Shown here: positions 27,360 to 37,272 of the stretch, piece after piece | How positions within the stretch are numbered: position 1 is the stretch's first letter | Layout: each line of letters opens with the position of its first letter | Source: Gemmatimonadota bacterium | Lineage (GTDB): Bacteria; JAAXHH01 | NCBI GenBank assembly: GCA_009838645.1 | Contig: VXRC01000049.1 | Location: 248,001-312,000, forward strand | Length of the DNA stretch: 64,000 bases | Direction of reading: 5' to 3' | Notes under the pieces: model-generated | Database searches by the model: none | The model's input: the letters and a program-made list of their open reading frames with translations, nothing else | Told to the model about the DNA's origin: nothing | Translations under genes and position numbers: made by a program

Positions 27360-28695
27360 GTCTGCCGAAGTATCGCCGGGTTTCCGCGGCGACGATGGGA
27401 GATAGGAAGAGCAGGGCGACCAGGTTGGGGAAGGCCATGAGGCCGTTCATGATGTCGGAGACTCCCCAGACCAGTTCCAGTTCCGAAACGGCGCCGACCC
27501 CCACGAAGAGGCAGAACAGCATGCGATAGGGCAATGCGGAGCGTTCGCCGAGCAGGTATACGACCGATTTCTCGCCGTAGTAGCTCCAGCCCAGGATCGT
27601 CGAATAGGCGAACAGTACCAGGCCCACGGCGACCAGATAACCTCCGAATCCGCCAGGCAGGCCGCTGGCGAAAGCCGCCGCAGTGAGCGGCGCGCCCGTG
27701 TCGCCCGACAGCCAGACGCCCGTACCGATAATGGTGAAACCCGTGATCGTGCATACGACCAGGGTATCGATGAAGGTCTGGGTCATGGACACCAGGGCCT
27801 GCGTGACCGGGTCCTTCGTCTGGGCGGCCGCGGCGGCGATGCCCGCGCTGCCCAGGCCGGACTCGTTGGAGAAGATGCCTCTGGCCACGCCGAACTGTAC
27901 CGCCTGCCGGACCATCGCGCCCGCGAAGCCCCCGGCGGCCGCGGCGGGCGTGAAGGCGTGGGTGACCACGAGCTCGAAGATGCCCGGGATCGCCGAGGCG
28001 TTCATCAGGATGGCGGTAAGTCCGCCGAGGATGTACAGCACGATCATCGTGGGGACGATCAGGCTGGCGACCCGGCCGATGCTCTTGATCCCACCGATCA
28101 GGACCAGGCCCGTGCCGATCATCAGGACGATGCCGGTGACCCACGGGTCCACGCCGAAGCTGCTCTGGAGCACGTCGGCCATGGAGTTCGACTGGGTCAT
28201 GTTGCCGATGCCGAAGGCCGCGAGCGCCGCGAACAGTGCGTAGGCGGCCCCCATCCACTTCCAGCCCATGGTGTTGGAGATGTAATACATGGGGCCGCCC
28301 TTCATGAGCCCCTTCGAATCCGTCTCGCGGTACTTGACCGACAGGACCGCTTCCGCGTATTTCGTGGCCATACCCACCAGGCCCGTCATCCACATCCAGA
28401 AGAGTGCGCCTGGGCCCCCGGCCGCGATGGCCGTGGCCACGCCGGCGATGTTTCCCGTACCGACGGTCGCCGCCAGCGCGGTCATCAGGGCCTGGAAGTG
28501 GCTGATGTCGCCTTCGGCGCCGGCTTCCCGGCGCCTGACGAACGCCAGGTAGAGCGCGTGCCACAGGGAGCGGAACTGCACGCCTTTTAACAGTATGGTA
28601 AGGTAGAGTCCCGTGCCGCCCAGCAGCACCAGCAAGGGCACTCCCCATACCAGGGCCTGCACGTTGCCGACATATTCAAGCAGCGGGTTATCCAT
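27340..28695 (-). CDS. Alanine/glycine:cation symporter (AGCS family)
   Basis: Na+- or H+-coupled importer of alanine or glycine. About 451 residues with 10-11 membrane helices. Signatures are [70 protein letters not shown] and [11 protein letters not shown]. Start at 28695 has GGAAG 5 bases before it; an in-frame ATG at 28707 has no visible ribosome site. It is first in a minus-strand transport block with the DUF3311-like protein, SSS symporter and sugar ABC genes. Confidence 0.9.
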   Translation of the reverse strand: MDNPLLEYVGNVQALVWGVPLLVLLGGTGLYLTILLKGVQFRSLWHALYLAFVRRREAGAEGDISHFQALMTALAATVGTGNIAGVATAIAAGGPGALFWMWMTGLVGMATKYAEAVLSVKYRETDSKGLMKGGPMYYISNTMGWKWMGAAYALFAALAAFGIGNMTQSNSMADVLQSSFGVDPWVTGIVLMIGTGLVLIGGIKSIGRVASLIVPTMIVLYILGGLTAILMNASAIPGIFELVVTHAFTPAAAAGGFAGAMVRQAVQFGVARGIFSNESGLGSAGIAAAAAQTKDPVTQALVSMTQTFIDTLVVCTITGFTIIGTGVWLSGDTGAPLTAAAFASGLPGGFGGYLVAVGLVLFAYSTILGWSYYGEKSVVYLLGERSALPYRMLFCLFVGVGAVSELELVWGVSDIMNGLMAFPNLVALLFLSPIVAAETRRYFGRHDTKTA

Positions 28696-28744
28696 GAGGT
28701 CTTCCATGTAAGGGTGATGAGGCAGACAACGATGGCCAACCTAA

Positions 28745-28767
28745 GAGCCCGGCGGAACGCCTGTCAA
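28745..28767 (-). promoter_or_regulatory. Possible promoter of the transport block
   Basis: Minus strand has a perfect TTGACA (28762-28767), then 17 bases, then a poor -10 (TTAGGT). A weak -10 with a perfect -35 might reflect need for an activator; uncertain. Confidence 0.3.
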
Positions 28768-28786
28768 GCACTTTCCATTTTGCTGC

Positions 28787-28815
28787 TTGATCTTTAAACG
28801 CCCCGTTTTTATAGT
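28787..28815 (+). promoter_or_regulatory. Predicted promoter of the Gfo/Idh/MocA-aldehyde dehydrogenase-IDO gene run
   Basis: Plus strand TTGATC (28787-28792), exact 17-base spacer, TATAGT (28810-28815). It lies about 90 bases before the ATG at 28907 and is divergent from the transport block. Confidence 0.55.
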
Positions 28816-28906
28816 GAACCATCGCCGGTGACGGTCGGCAACGACCGGGTCCGGTTTCCATTTCACCTTTGCAGCAGGAAGCATATCACCTAGAGGACCG
28901 CGCAAC

Positions 28907-29896
28907 ATGGAAACACTCCATATCGGTATCGCGGGCGCCGGCGGCATGGGCGGCCACCACGCCCGGTTGCTGTCCGCCCGAGAAGACGTCCGGGTCGTGT
29001 CTCTGTTCGATACCGATCCGGTCGCGATGAACCGGATGGAAAAGACCCTGGGGCCTTCCGCACAGGGCTTGAACCACTACGCTTCGCTCGAGTCGATGAT
29101 CGACGCGGAGAAACTGGACGCCATCGTCATCGCGACCCCCCATACCCGGCACGCGGACCAGGTCCGGACCAGCCTCGAGGCGGGACTGCACGTGCTCGTG
29201 GAGAAACCCATGGCGACGACGACACGGGACGCCAGGGACTTCATCGAATATTCGGAAAGGGCGGACCGGGTGCTGGCCGTCGCCTACCAGCGTCACGGCG
29301 AGGGGAAGTTCATCAAGGCCCGGGAGATGATCGGGGACGGCGTCATCGGCGACGTGCGCCTCGTCCACGTCATCATCGCCCAGGACTGCCTGGGGATCTT
29401 CAGCCCCGGTGCCTCATGGCGCGCCGATCCCGAGCTGTCCGGCGGCGGGCACTTCATGGACACGGGCAGTCATATCAATGACATCCTGCTGTGGACGACG
29501 GGCCTGGAAGCGAAGTCCGTCCACGCGTTTATCAACCCCGAAGGCACCCTGGTCGACGTGAATACGGCCATCTCGGTGGAGTTCACGAACGGCGCCGTCG
29601 GCAACCTGTCCTACACCTCCATGTCGCCCGAATGGCGCGAGGAATTCACCTTCTACGGCACCGAAGGCGTGATGCGTTTCGGCGCTTCCGAGCCCCTCTT
29701 CGTCCATCGGAAGGGAGAGGATATCCGGTTGCCGCAGACCCCGGGCCGGGGGAAGCCGCCGGCGGAGAACTTCATCGAGGCCATCCTGGGCGAAGCGGAA
29801 GTACAGGCCCCGCCGGTCTGCGGCCTGCGCGTCGTGCAGTTGACCGAGGCGGCCTACAAATCGGCCGAGAGCGGAAAACCCGAAGCCGTGGGCTGA
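28907..29896 (+). CDS. Gfo/Idh/MocA family oxidoreductase
   Basis: NAD(P)-dependent dehydrogenase, probably acting on a sugar, inositol or sugar acid. The 329-residue protein begins with the Rossmann motif GIAGAGGMGGHHARLL. It has the EKP motif (VLVEKPMATTTRDARDF) whose Lys is catalytic in the family, and GGGHFMDTGSHINDILLW in the C-terminal alpha/beta domain, where the His is the usual catalytic base. RBS GAGGA lies 9 bases before the ATG. It heads a same-strand run of an aldehyde dehydrogenase, DUF362 and IDO, suggesting a catabolic locus. Substrate unknown. Confidence 0.88.
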   Translation: METLHIGIAGAGGMGGHHARLLSAREDVRVVSLFDTDPVAMNRMEKTLGPSAQGLNHYASLESMIDAEKLDAIVIATPHTRHADQVRTSLEAGLHVLVEKPMATTTRDARDFIEYSERADRVLAVAYQRHGEGKFIKAREMIGDGVIGDVRLVHVIIAQDCLGIFSPGASWRADPELSGGGHFMDTGSHINDILLWTTGLEAKSVHAFINPEGTLVDVNTAISVEFTNGAVGNLSYTSMSPEWREEFTFYGTEGVMRFGASEPLFVHRKGEDIRLPQTPGRGKPPAENFIEAILGEAEVQAPPVCGLRVVQLTEAAYKSAESGKPEAVG

Positions 29897-30002
29897 TTGA
29901 TTTCGCCAATCGATTTCGCAGTCCCCTGAAGGGTTGCATTGATTTAAACTAATTACATGAAACGTATTCAAATCATAACTGAGGAAGACATCGAGGTTGC
30001 AC

Positions 30003-31461
<1,459 letters not shown>

Positions 31462-31469
<8 letters not shown>

Positions 31470-31522
31470 TCGCGGTGGCGCCCAGGCGCCCACGACGGCC
31501 CGCAGGGCGTGATCGCGGCGGC
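31462..31522. repeat. 18-bp direct repeat beginning at the mmsA stop codon
   Basis: Copy 1 (31462-31479) contains the mmsA stop; copy 2 is at 31505-31522, matching 16 of 18 bases, 43 bases apart. Both sit in the gap before the DUF362 gene. Confidence 0.6.
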
Positions 31523-31562
31523 TTGTTGGGGACGAGATAAGCGGCCCACGGGAGATGAGAAA

Positions 31563-32645
31563 ATGTCCAAACCCGATGTGTATATCCTGAAAACCCGCCT
31601 GGACGGCGAAGACGCGTTGAGCGATGCGGCCTTCGCCGTACCGGCCCGTGAGATGCTGCACGCCCTGGGCGTCGATCCCGGCAACCGCGCCGTGATGATG
31701 AAGCCCAACGTCACCGCCGGGGCGCCGCGGAACAGCGGTATCGTCACCCATCCGGCCTTCGTGGCCGGTCTCGTCGATTACTTCGTCGAAGACGCGGGCG
31801 TTCCGGTCGGCGAGGTATACGTCGGCGAAGCGACCAGCCGGCTGACTTCGAAGGCCCAGCGCGACCTGGCCTGGGCCCGAAGCGGCTACACGGAGATGGC
31901 GCGCGAAAAACGCGTGCGGTTGCTCGAGCTGGCGGACTACGGCAACGTGCGCGTCACCCCGGGGAACACGGTACGGCTTCACAACATCGGGATTTCCCGC
32001 TGGGCGGCCGCGGAGAACGTATTCTACGTTAACGTGCCCAAGCTGAAGACCCACAACCTGGGCGTGGTCACCCTGTGCGGCAAGAACCAGCAGGGCGTCA
32101 TGATACCGGTCACGGAACGGCACCTCTGTTCGGACGCGTGGCGTGCCACGTTCGGGCGCGACGACCGGCGAAAGCAGGGACGGGAATGGATGCGCGTCGA
32201 AGACCACGAGGCCTGGCAGCGGACCATCGCCCACATGCACTGGGACGTCTACCTGGCCTGCCAGCCAGATTTCAACGTGGTGGAGGGCATCGTGGGACGG
32301 GACGGCAACGCCTTCTACCAGGGCCGAAACTTTCCCACCGGCCTCGTCGTCGCCGGCGCATCCATGGCCGCGGTGGACCTCGTGGCGGCCCATCTCATGG
32401 GTTTCGAACCCGAGAACCTGGTGTATCTGCAGGTAGGGATCGAACGGGGACTGTGCCCACCCTCGATCGATGACGTGAACGTGCATCTGGTTCGGGACGG
32501 CGAGGTGGCCGGATTGGCCGATCCGGATCGTTACCGGGCATATCCGCCCTTTGTAGTGTACCGCGACATCCCCGCGGACTACGGCAAGAAAGACCTATTC
32601 GACGAATACGATCCGAACGCCGAGGATTTCCAGATCACGGCCTGA
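31563..32645 (+). CDS. DUF362 domain protein
   Basis: A 360-residue protein of the DUF362 family, whose molecular function is not well established. Family marks are RAVMMKPNVTAGAPRNSGIVTHPAFVAGLVDYF near the N-terminus, VNVPKLKTHNLGVVTLCGKNQQG in the middle, and NVVEGIVGRDGNAFYQGR then GASMAAVDLVAAHLMGF later. There is no ferredoxin-like Cys motif, which some DUF362 proteins carry. The ATG at 31563 has GGAGATGAG upstream. It lies between mmsA and IDO genes with gaps of 93 and 57 bases; co-transcription is likely but its role in the group is unknown. Confidence 0.85.
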   Translation: MSKPDVYILKTRLDGEDALSDAAFAVPAREMLHALGVDPGNRAVMMKPNVTAGAPRNSGIVTHPAFVAGLVDYFVEDAGVPVGEVYVGEATSRLTSKAQRDLAWARSGYTEMAREKRVRLLELADYGNVRVTPGNTVRLHNIGISRWAAAENVFYVNVPKLKTHNLGVVTLCGKNQQGVMIPVTERHLCSDAWRATFGRDDRRKQGREWMRVEDHEAWQRTIAHMHWDVYLACQPDFNVVEGIVGRDGNAFYQGRNFPTGLVVAGASMAAVDLVAAHLMGFEPENLVYLQVGIERGLCPPSIDDVNVHLVRDGEVAGLADPDRYRAYPPFVVYRDIPADYGKKDLFDEYDPNAEDFQITA

Positions 32646-32662
32646 AGAAAGGCCTGAAGATG
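32639..32662. repeat. 12-bp tandem duplication over the DUF362 stop codon
   Basis: Two near-identical 12-base units (GGCCTGAAGAAA then GGCCTGAAGATG). Since 12 is a multiple of three, the second unit repeats the TGA stop in frame. Confidence 0.75.
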
Positions 32663-32702
32663 GACCGGATCCCTTGGCGGGACGCATCCCGGAGGGTCTC
32701 CC

Positions 32703-33887
32703 ATGACCCAGGTGGAACCGGATCCCCTGTACGCCGCCTTGATGTCGCCCGAAACACGCGACTTTACCTACGGTTTTCTTCCGCCCGAAGACCCCCTTTC
32801 CCGCCTGCCTGAACCCTTCGGGGAATGGGAACAGGCCGGCCGCGTGCTGCCCAAGCTGGCTCTGACGCGCCATATCCGCCCCACGATAGAGGATCTTCCC
32901 CCCTTTCCGGGGAGCATCCTGGAAACCCTGGCCGAGCATGAACGGGCCATGAGCCTGCTTTCCTTCCTGGCCAACATGTACGTCTTCGCCCCCGATCACC
33001 CGGTGGCCACAGCCATCCCCCGGAACCTGGCCACGGCCTGGCACGGCGTGGCCTGCCGCCTTGGACGGCCTCCCATGCTGACCTACGCCTCCCAGGTCAT
33101 GTACAACTGGCGCAGGTTCGACCGCCAGGGCCCCGTCGAAGTCGGCAATCTCCACATGATGCTGAATTTCCTCGGCGGGATGGACGAGGAGTGGTTCGTC
33201 ACGATCCACGTGCATATCGAGGCGGTCTCGGGAAAAGCGCTCTCCATGCTGATTCCCGGCCAGGACGCGGTGTCGCGGGGAGACGCCGGGACCGTCGCGC
33301 GCTGCCTGGACGCCGTGACCGGGACGCTCCTCGAAATGCGGGCGGTCCTGGAACGCATGACGGAACGGTGTGATCCCAATACCTACTATCACCGGGTCAG
33401 GCCGTACATGTTCGGCTGGAAGAACAACCCCGAACTGCCCGATGGCATGGTGTATTCGGGCGTGGAGGCCTATGGAGGGAAGCCCCGGCAGTTCCGCGGC
33501 GAAACCGGGGCGCAGAGCGCGGTCATTTACGCCGTGGACGGTTTTCTCGGGGTCGAGCACGGCTACGATGAGATGCGGGCCTACCTGATGGAAATGCGAG
33601 ACTATATGCCCGTGCAGGACCGGCACTTCATCGAAACGGTGGAAGCGGGACCGTCCGTGCGGAAGTTCGTCCGGGACCGAGAGAACGACCAGCCCGGCTT
33701 GCGAGACGCCTACAATGCCTCGGTGGAAGCGCTGTACGAATTCCGTCGGCTGCATATCGAGTACGCCGCCATGTACGTGCTCAAACCCGGGCAGCGGGAG
33801 AACAAGGGTCACGTGGGCACGGGCGGCACACCCTTTACCGTCTATTTGAAAAAGCACATCGACGAAACCCTCGCGCATCGGATCTGA
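32703..33887 (+). CDS. Indoleamine 2,3-dioxygenase family heme protein
   Basis: Heme dioxygenase that would open the indole ring of tryptophan to N-formylkynurenine. The 394-residue sequence has the likely proximal heme ligand His351 in FRRLHIEYAAMYV. It also has the C-terminal GTGGTPF loop (372-378), the substrate-side FRGETGAQSAVIYAVDGFLGV and DRHFIETVE, all IDO signatures; TDO is a different family. RBS GGAGGG lies 6 bases upstream. No kynurenine formamidase, kynureninase or kynurenine monooxygenase gene is in the window, so a complete pathway cannot be shown. Bacterial IDOs often have weak activity on tryptophan, so another indole substrate is possible. Confidence 0.88.
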   Translation: MTQVEPDPLYAALMSPETRDFTYGFLPPEDPLSRLPEPFGEWEQAGRVLPKLALTRHIRPTIEDLPPFPGSILETLAEHERAMSLLSFLANMYVFAPDHPVATAIPRNLATAWHGVACRLGRPPMLTYASQVMYNWRRFDRQGPVEVGNLHMMLNFLGGMDEEWFVTIHVHIEAVSGKALSMLIPGQDAVSRGDAGTVARCLDAVTGTLLEMRAVLERMTERCDPNTYYHRVRPYMFGWKNNPELPDGMVYSGVEAYGGKPRQFRGETGAQSAVIYAVDGFLGVEHGYDEMRAYLMEMRDYMPVQDRHFIETVEAGPSVRKFVRDRENDQPGLRDAYNASVEALYEFRRLHIEYAAMYVLKPGQRENKGHVGTGGTPFTVYLKKHIDETLAHRI

Positions 33888-33910
33888 CCGGATCCGACCG
33901 GATCGCGCCG
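33881..33910. repeat. 10-bp tandem repeat over the IDO stop codon
   Basis: Three imperfect copies of GATCYGACCG (33881-33890, 33891-33900, 33901-33910). The TGA stop of the dioxygenase gene is in copy 1. Confidence 0.7.
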
Positions 33911-33928
33911 GTACGAAGCCGAAAACCG

Positions 33929-33957
33929 TTGCCCTCGCGGGCGCTCCGTGTTAAATT
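33929..33957 (+). promoter_or_regulatory. Possible promoter of ispH
   Basis: Plus strand TTGCCC (33929-33934), 17-base spacer, TAAATT (33952-33957), about 40 bases before the ATG. Confidence 0.4.
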
Positions 33958-33995
33958 GATATACCGGTAAAGGCCATATCCACAAGGGCTTAGCG

Positions 33996-35252
33996 ATGGC
34001 GCGCCAGTTCGACATTCCCAGTTACTACAAGAGCGAAATCACCTCCCGGATCAAGCAGGGCCGGCGGCTGGTCGATCCCAAGAAGAAGGATCTGACGCCC
34101 TCCGTACTGAATTTCGGCGGCGTACGGTTCGTTTTCGCCCGGCATTTCGGGTTCTGCTACGGCGTGGAAAACGCCATCGAGATCGTGTACAAGACGCTGG
34201 AGGAGAACCCGGACAAGCGGATCTTCCTGCTCAGCGAGATGATCCACAATCCGAACGTCAATACCGACCTGCAGTCCAGGGGCATCCAGTTCATCCATAC
34301 CACCCTCGGCGAACAGCTCATTCCCTGGGACGAACTGACACGGGACGACCTGGTCGTCGTCCCCGCCTTCGGCACCACGGTGGAGATCAAGGAAATGCTG
34401 ACCCGCCGCGGCATCGACTTCTGCACCTATGACACGACCTGCCCCTTCGTCGAAAAGGTCTGGACCCGGGGCGGTCAGATCGGGCAGCAGGGTTTCACGG
34501 TCGTCATACACGGCAAACCCCGGCACGAAGAGACGCGCGCGACCTTTTCCCACAGCGTCCAGCAGGCCCCGACCGTCGTGGTGCGGAACCGGGAGGAGAC
34601 CCTCATCCTCGCCGATATCATCACGGGAAAGGCCGACGGGGACCGGTTTTTCGAAGTATTCGGCGACAACTGTTCGGAGGGATTCGAACCGGAAGTCCAT
34701 CTGAACCGGGTCGGCGTAATCAACCAGACCACCATGCTCGCCAGCGAGACCCACGAGATCGCGCGGCTGATCAGGGAAGCGCTGGAGGAACGGCACGGCG
34801 CCGAGCGCATCGCCGATCATTTCGCCGATACTTCCGACACCCTGTGCTACGCGAGTAACGAGAACCAGAACGCCACCTACGCGATGATCGAAAAGGGGGC
34901 GGACGTCGCCCTTGTGGTCGGCGGCTACAACTCGTCCAACACCTCCCACCTGGTGGAGCTCTGCGAGGAAACGATCAGCACCTTCTTCATCAACAGCAGC
35001 AAGGACATTCTGTCGGACCGGCAGATCCGCCACTTCGACCTGGAATCCAAGTCGATCGTCGCGACCATCGACTGGCTGCCGATCACCCGGCCCGTCGACA
35101 TCATCCTGACCTGTGGCGCGTCCTGTCCCGATATCATGCTGGACGACGTATTGCTGCGCATCCTCTCTTTCTTCCCCGACGCACCGCCGGTAGCTGAAGT
35201 CATCGCCGAGTACGAGCATACGGTCCGCCAACCCGTCGTTTCCGCCACGTGA
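33996..35252 (+). CDS. ispH: 4-hydroxy-3-methylbut-2-enyl diphosphate reductase, long cyanobacterial/plant type
   Basis: Last enzyme of the MEP isoprenoid pathway, making IPP and DMAPP with a 4Fe-4S cluster. The three cluster cysteines are Cys54 (FGFCYGVENA), Cys149 (TTCPFVEKVW) and Cys377 (GASCPD). Diphosphate-binding histidines are His84 (IHNPNVN) and those in IHGKPRHEET. The 418-residue length, the N-terminal extension (SYYKSEITSRIKQG) and the insert after HEET are features of the cyanobacterial/plant form, about 100 residues longer than E. coli IspH. It is followed by a sugar-isomerase gene after only 17 bases. Confidence 0.92.
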   Translation: MARQFDIPSYYKSEITSRIKQGRRLVDPKKKDLTPSVLNFGGVRFVFARHFGFCYGVENAIEIVYKTLEENPDKRIFLLSEMIHNPNVNTDLQSRGIQFIHTTLGEQLIPWDELTRDDLVVVPAFGTTVEIKEMLTRRGIDFCTYDTTCPFVEKVWTRGGQIGQQGFTVVIHGKPRHEETRATFSHSVQQAPTVVVRNREETLILADIITGKADGDRFFEVFGDNCSEGFEPEVHLNRVGVINQTTMLASETHEIARLIREALEERHGAERIADHFADTSDTLCYASNENQNATYAMIEKGADVALVVGGYNSSNTSHLVELCEETISTFFINSSKDILSDRQIRHFDLESKSIVATIDWLPITRPVDIILTCGASCPDIMLDDVLLRILSFFPDAPPVAEVIAEYEHTVRQPVVSAT

Positions 35253-35269
35253 GCCCACCAGGGAGCGCC

Positions 35270-36136
35270 ATGCAGATCGGGGTCAGTTCTTACAGCTACA
35301 GCCGGTTGGTCCGAAGCGGCGAGATGACGGAATTCGACGCCATCCGCAAGACGGCGGAACTCGGATGCGACGTGATCGAGTTCTCCTCGCTTCACCCGCC
35401 CGGAAGCGAGCCGTTCGAAAAGTACGCCCCCGACGTACGCGCGGCCTGCGATGAGGCGGGACTTCCCATCGCCAACTACACGGTCGGCGCGGATTTCATC
35501 AACGGTAGCGGGGGAGACTGGCAACGCGAGGTGGAGCGGGTGAAAGACGAGGTGCGCATTGCCCACCTGCTCGGCGCGCCCGGCATGCGCCACGACGCCA
35601 CGAGGGGATTCCCCGACAGCCGTCCCGGTGAGCGCTCATTCGATGATGCCCTGGCCGTCCTCGTGCCGGCGATCCGGGCGGTCACGGAGTTCGCGGCGGA
35701 CCTGGGCGTTCGGACCATGGTGGAGAACCATGGGATGTTCTGCCAGGACAGTGAACGGGTGGAAAGGCTGGTCAACGCCGTGAATCACGAGAATTTCGGC
35801 GTGCTCATCGACATCGGCAACTTCCTGTGCGTGGACGAACCGCCCGACGCCGCCGTGGGACGTCTGATCCCCTACGCCTTTCATGTGCACGCCAAGGACT
35901 TCCACACCAGGCCGGGCACGGATACCGACCCTGGTGAGGGATGGTTCCGGACCCGGGGCGGCAACTATCTCAGGGGCGCCATCGTCGGCCACGGGGAAGT
36001 CCCTCTGGCGTCCTGCCTGCACGTCCTCTCACGCCACGGATACGATGGCGTGCTTTCCATCGAATTCGAAGGACTCGAACATCCCGTCGACGGCGTTCGC
36101 ATCGGGCTCGATAACCTCAGGCGCTGCCTGGGCTGA
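35270..36136 (+). CDS. Sugar phosphate isomerase/epimerase family TIM barrel (AP endonuclease 2-like)
   Basis: A 288-residue xylose-isomerase-like barrel that would isomerise or epimerise a keto sugar or act on inosose. Start at 35270 has GGGAG 5 bases before it. The beta strands are visible as IGVSSYSYSRL, GCDVIEFSSLHPP, IANYTVGADF, GVRTMVENHGMFCQ, FGVLIDIGNFLC and AFHVHAKDFHTR, with metal-type Glu/Asp/His/His/Glu residues, and it ends in GVLSIEFEGLEHPVDGVRIGLDNLR. It probably shares a transcript with ispH, though their functions are not clearly related; its sense partner may be the Gfo/Idh enzymes nearby. Confidence 0.87.
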   Translation: MQIGVSSYSYSRLVRSGEMTEFDAIRKTAELGCDVIEFSSLHPPGSEPFEKYAPDVRAACDEAGLPIANYTVGADFINGSGGDWQREVERVKDEVRIAHLLGAPGMRHDATRGFPDSRPGERSFDDALAVLVPAIRAVTEFAADLGVRTMVENHGMFCQDSERVERLVNAVNHENFGVLIDIGNFLCVDEPPDAAVGRLIPYAFHVHAKDFHTRPGTDTDPGEGWFRTRGGNYLRGAIVGHGEVPLASCLHVLSRHGYDGVLSIEFEGLEHPVDGVRIGLDNLRRCLG

Positions 36137-36200
36137 CCAGGCTGGCGGCGGTACCGTCCGGTTCCCCGCATCCACCGTGCTTTCGGGCTGACCGTGCCGT

Positions 36201-37166
36201 CTACGCGAGGTGAACGACTTCGCCCGACGCCATGGATTCGTTCGCCGCGAGGGTGACGGCGAGGCTGTTGACGACGTCGCCGTAGGCCGATCGGATGAGG
36301 GACGGATTCTCCTCTTCGATGGCCTGAAGGAAGAGTTCGTTCTCAAGCTGGTAAGGGTTGTTCCGGCCGGGATACCGCACCGTTTCGTCTTCGCGCACGA
36401 CGTGCAGATTGCCTCCGGCGATCTTCACCGTGAGCCCCCGGGCAATGACCTCGAGCGCGGTTCCATAACCCTGTTCGGCGACACAGGAAGAGAGTATGGT
36501 GGCCACGGCGCCGCTTTCGAACACGAGCGACACCGTACTGGCGTCTTCCACGTCGTAGTTCGGCAGATCCAGCATCCGTCCCTTCGTTCCCGCCGCGTAG
36601 ACGCTGACCACGTCCCCCATGAGGTACCGCGCGCAGTCGTACACGTGTGTGGTCTGCTCCACGATCTGTCCGCCCGACTTCGCCTTCACACGCCACCAGG
36701 GGGATCCGGGCGTGTTTCCGATCCAGTATCCGATCGCGAGGGCCGGCCGCACGCCGGATAACAGGTCCCGGGCCTTTTCCGTCACGTCCAGGTACCGCCA
36801 GTTGTACCCCACGCACGAGAGGACGCCACATTCTTCGACCTTTGCCGCGATGTCACGCGCGGTATCGACGTCCAGCGCTTGGGGTTTCTCGACAAACAGG
36901 TGGAGGTTGCGTTCCAGTACGGCCATTTCGGGATCGCCGTGGGCGAAGGGCGGGAGGCATACGTACACGGCATCCAGTTCTTCCCGGTCCAGCATCTCGC
37001 GGTAGTCGCCGTACGCGCGGCCTCCGCACCGGTCGGCCGCCGCCTGCGCGCGCTCGACCTGGATGTCCGCGTACGCCACGAGTTCGGCCCGCTCGATATC
37101 CGGCAGGAGTCCCAGGTGCATGCCCGCAATGCCGCCGGTTCCGATAAATCCTATACGAACGCCCAT
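36201..37166 (-). CDS. Gfo/Idh/MocA family oxidoreductase
   Basis: Second member of this family in the window, 321 residues, only distantly similar to the one at 28.9 kb. It has the Rossmann motif GFIGTGGIAGMHLGLL, AYADIQVERAQAAADRCGG, VCLPPFAHGDPEMAVLERNLHLFVEKPQALD (EKP motif), and GGQIVEQTTHVYDCARYLMG in the C-terminal domain, where the usual catalytic His is replaced in part by an EQTTH arrangement found in several subfamilies. RBS GGAGG lies 7 bases before the ATG. Convergent with the isomerase gene; substrate unknown. Confidence 0.88.
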   Translation of the reverse strand: MGVRIGFIGTGGIAGMHLGLLPDIERAELVAYADIQVERAQAAADRCGGRAYGDYREMLDREELDAVYVCLPPFAHGDPEMAVLERNLHLFVEKPQALDVDTARDIAAKVEECGVLSCVGYNWRYLDVTEKARDLLSGVRPALAIGYWIGNTPGSPWWRVKAKSGGQIVEQTTHVYDCARYLMGDVVSVYAAGTKGRMLDLPNYDVEDASTVSLVFESGAVATILSSCVAEQGYGTALEVIARGLTVKIAGGNLHVVREDETVRYPGRNNPYQLENELFLQAIEEENPSLIRSAYGDVVNSLAVTLAANESMASGEVVHLA

Positions 37167-37272
37167 GCGTAGTCCTCCGCTGTTCCCTGCGCGTGAATCC
37201 CGCGATGCCCGGTCCAGCCTGCCGCCGGTCCACCCTTGAAATCTATGGTTCCTTCTTTCATAGCTCCTTATC

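Noticed and set aside
36130-36193. Two copies of GGGCTGACC, one at the sugar isomerase stop
   Set aside because: Only 9 bases, 55 apart; may be chance in GC-rich DNA, so not counted with the stop-codon repeats.
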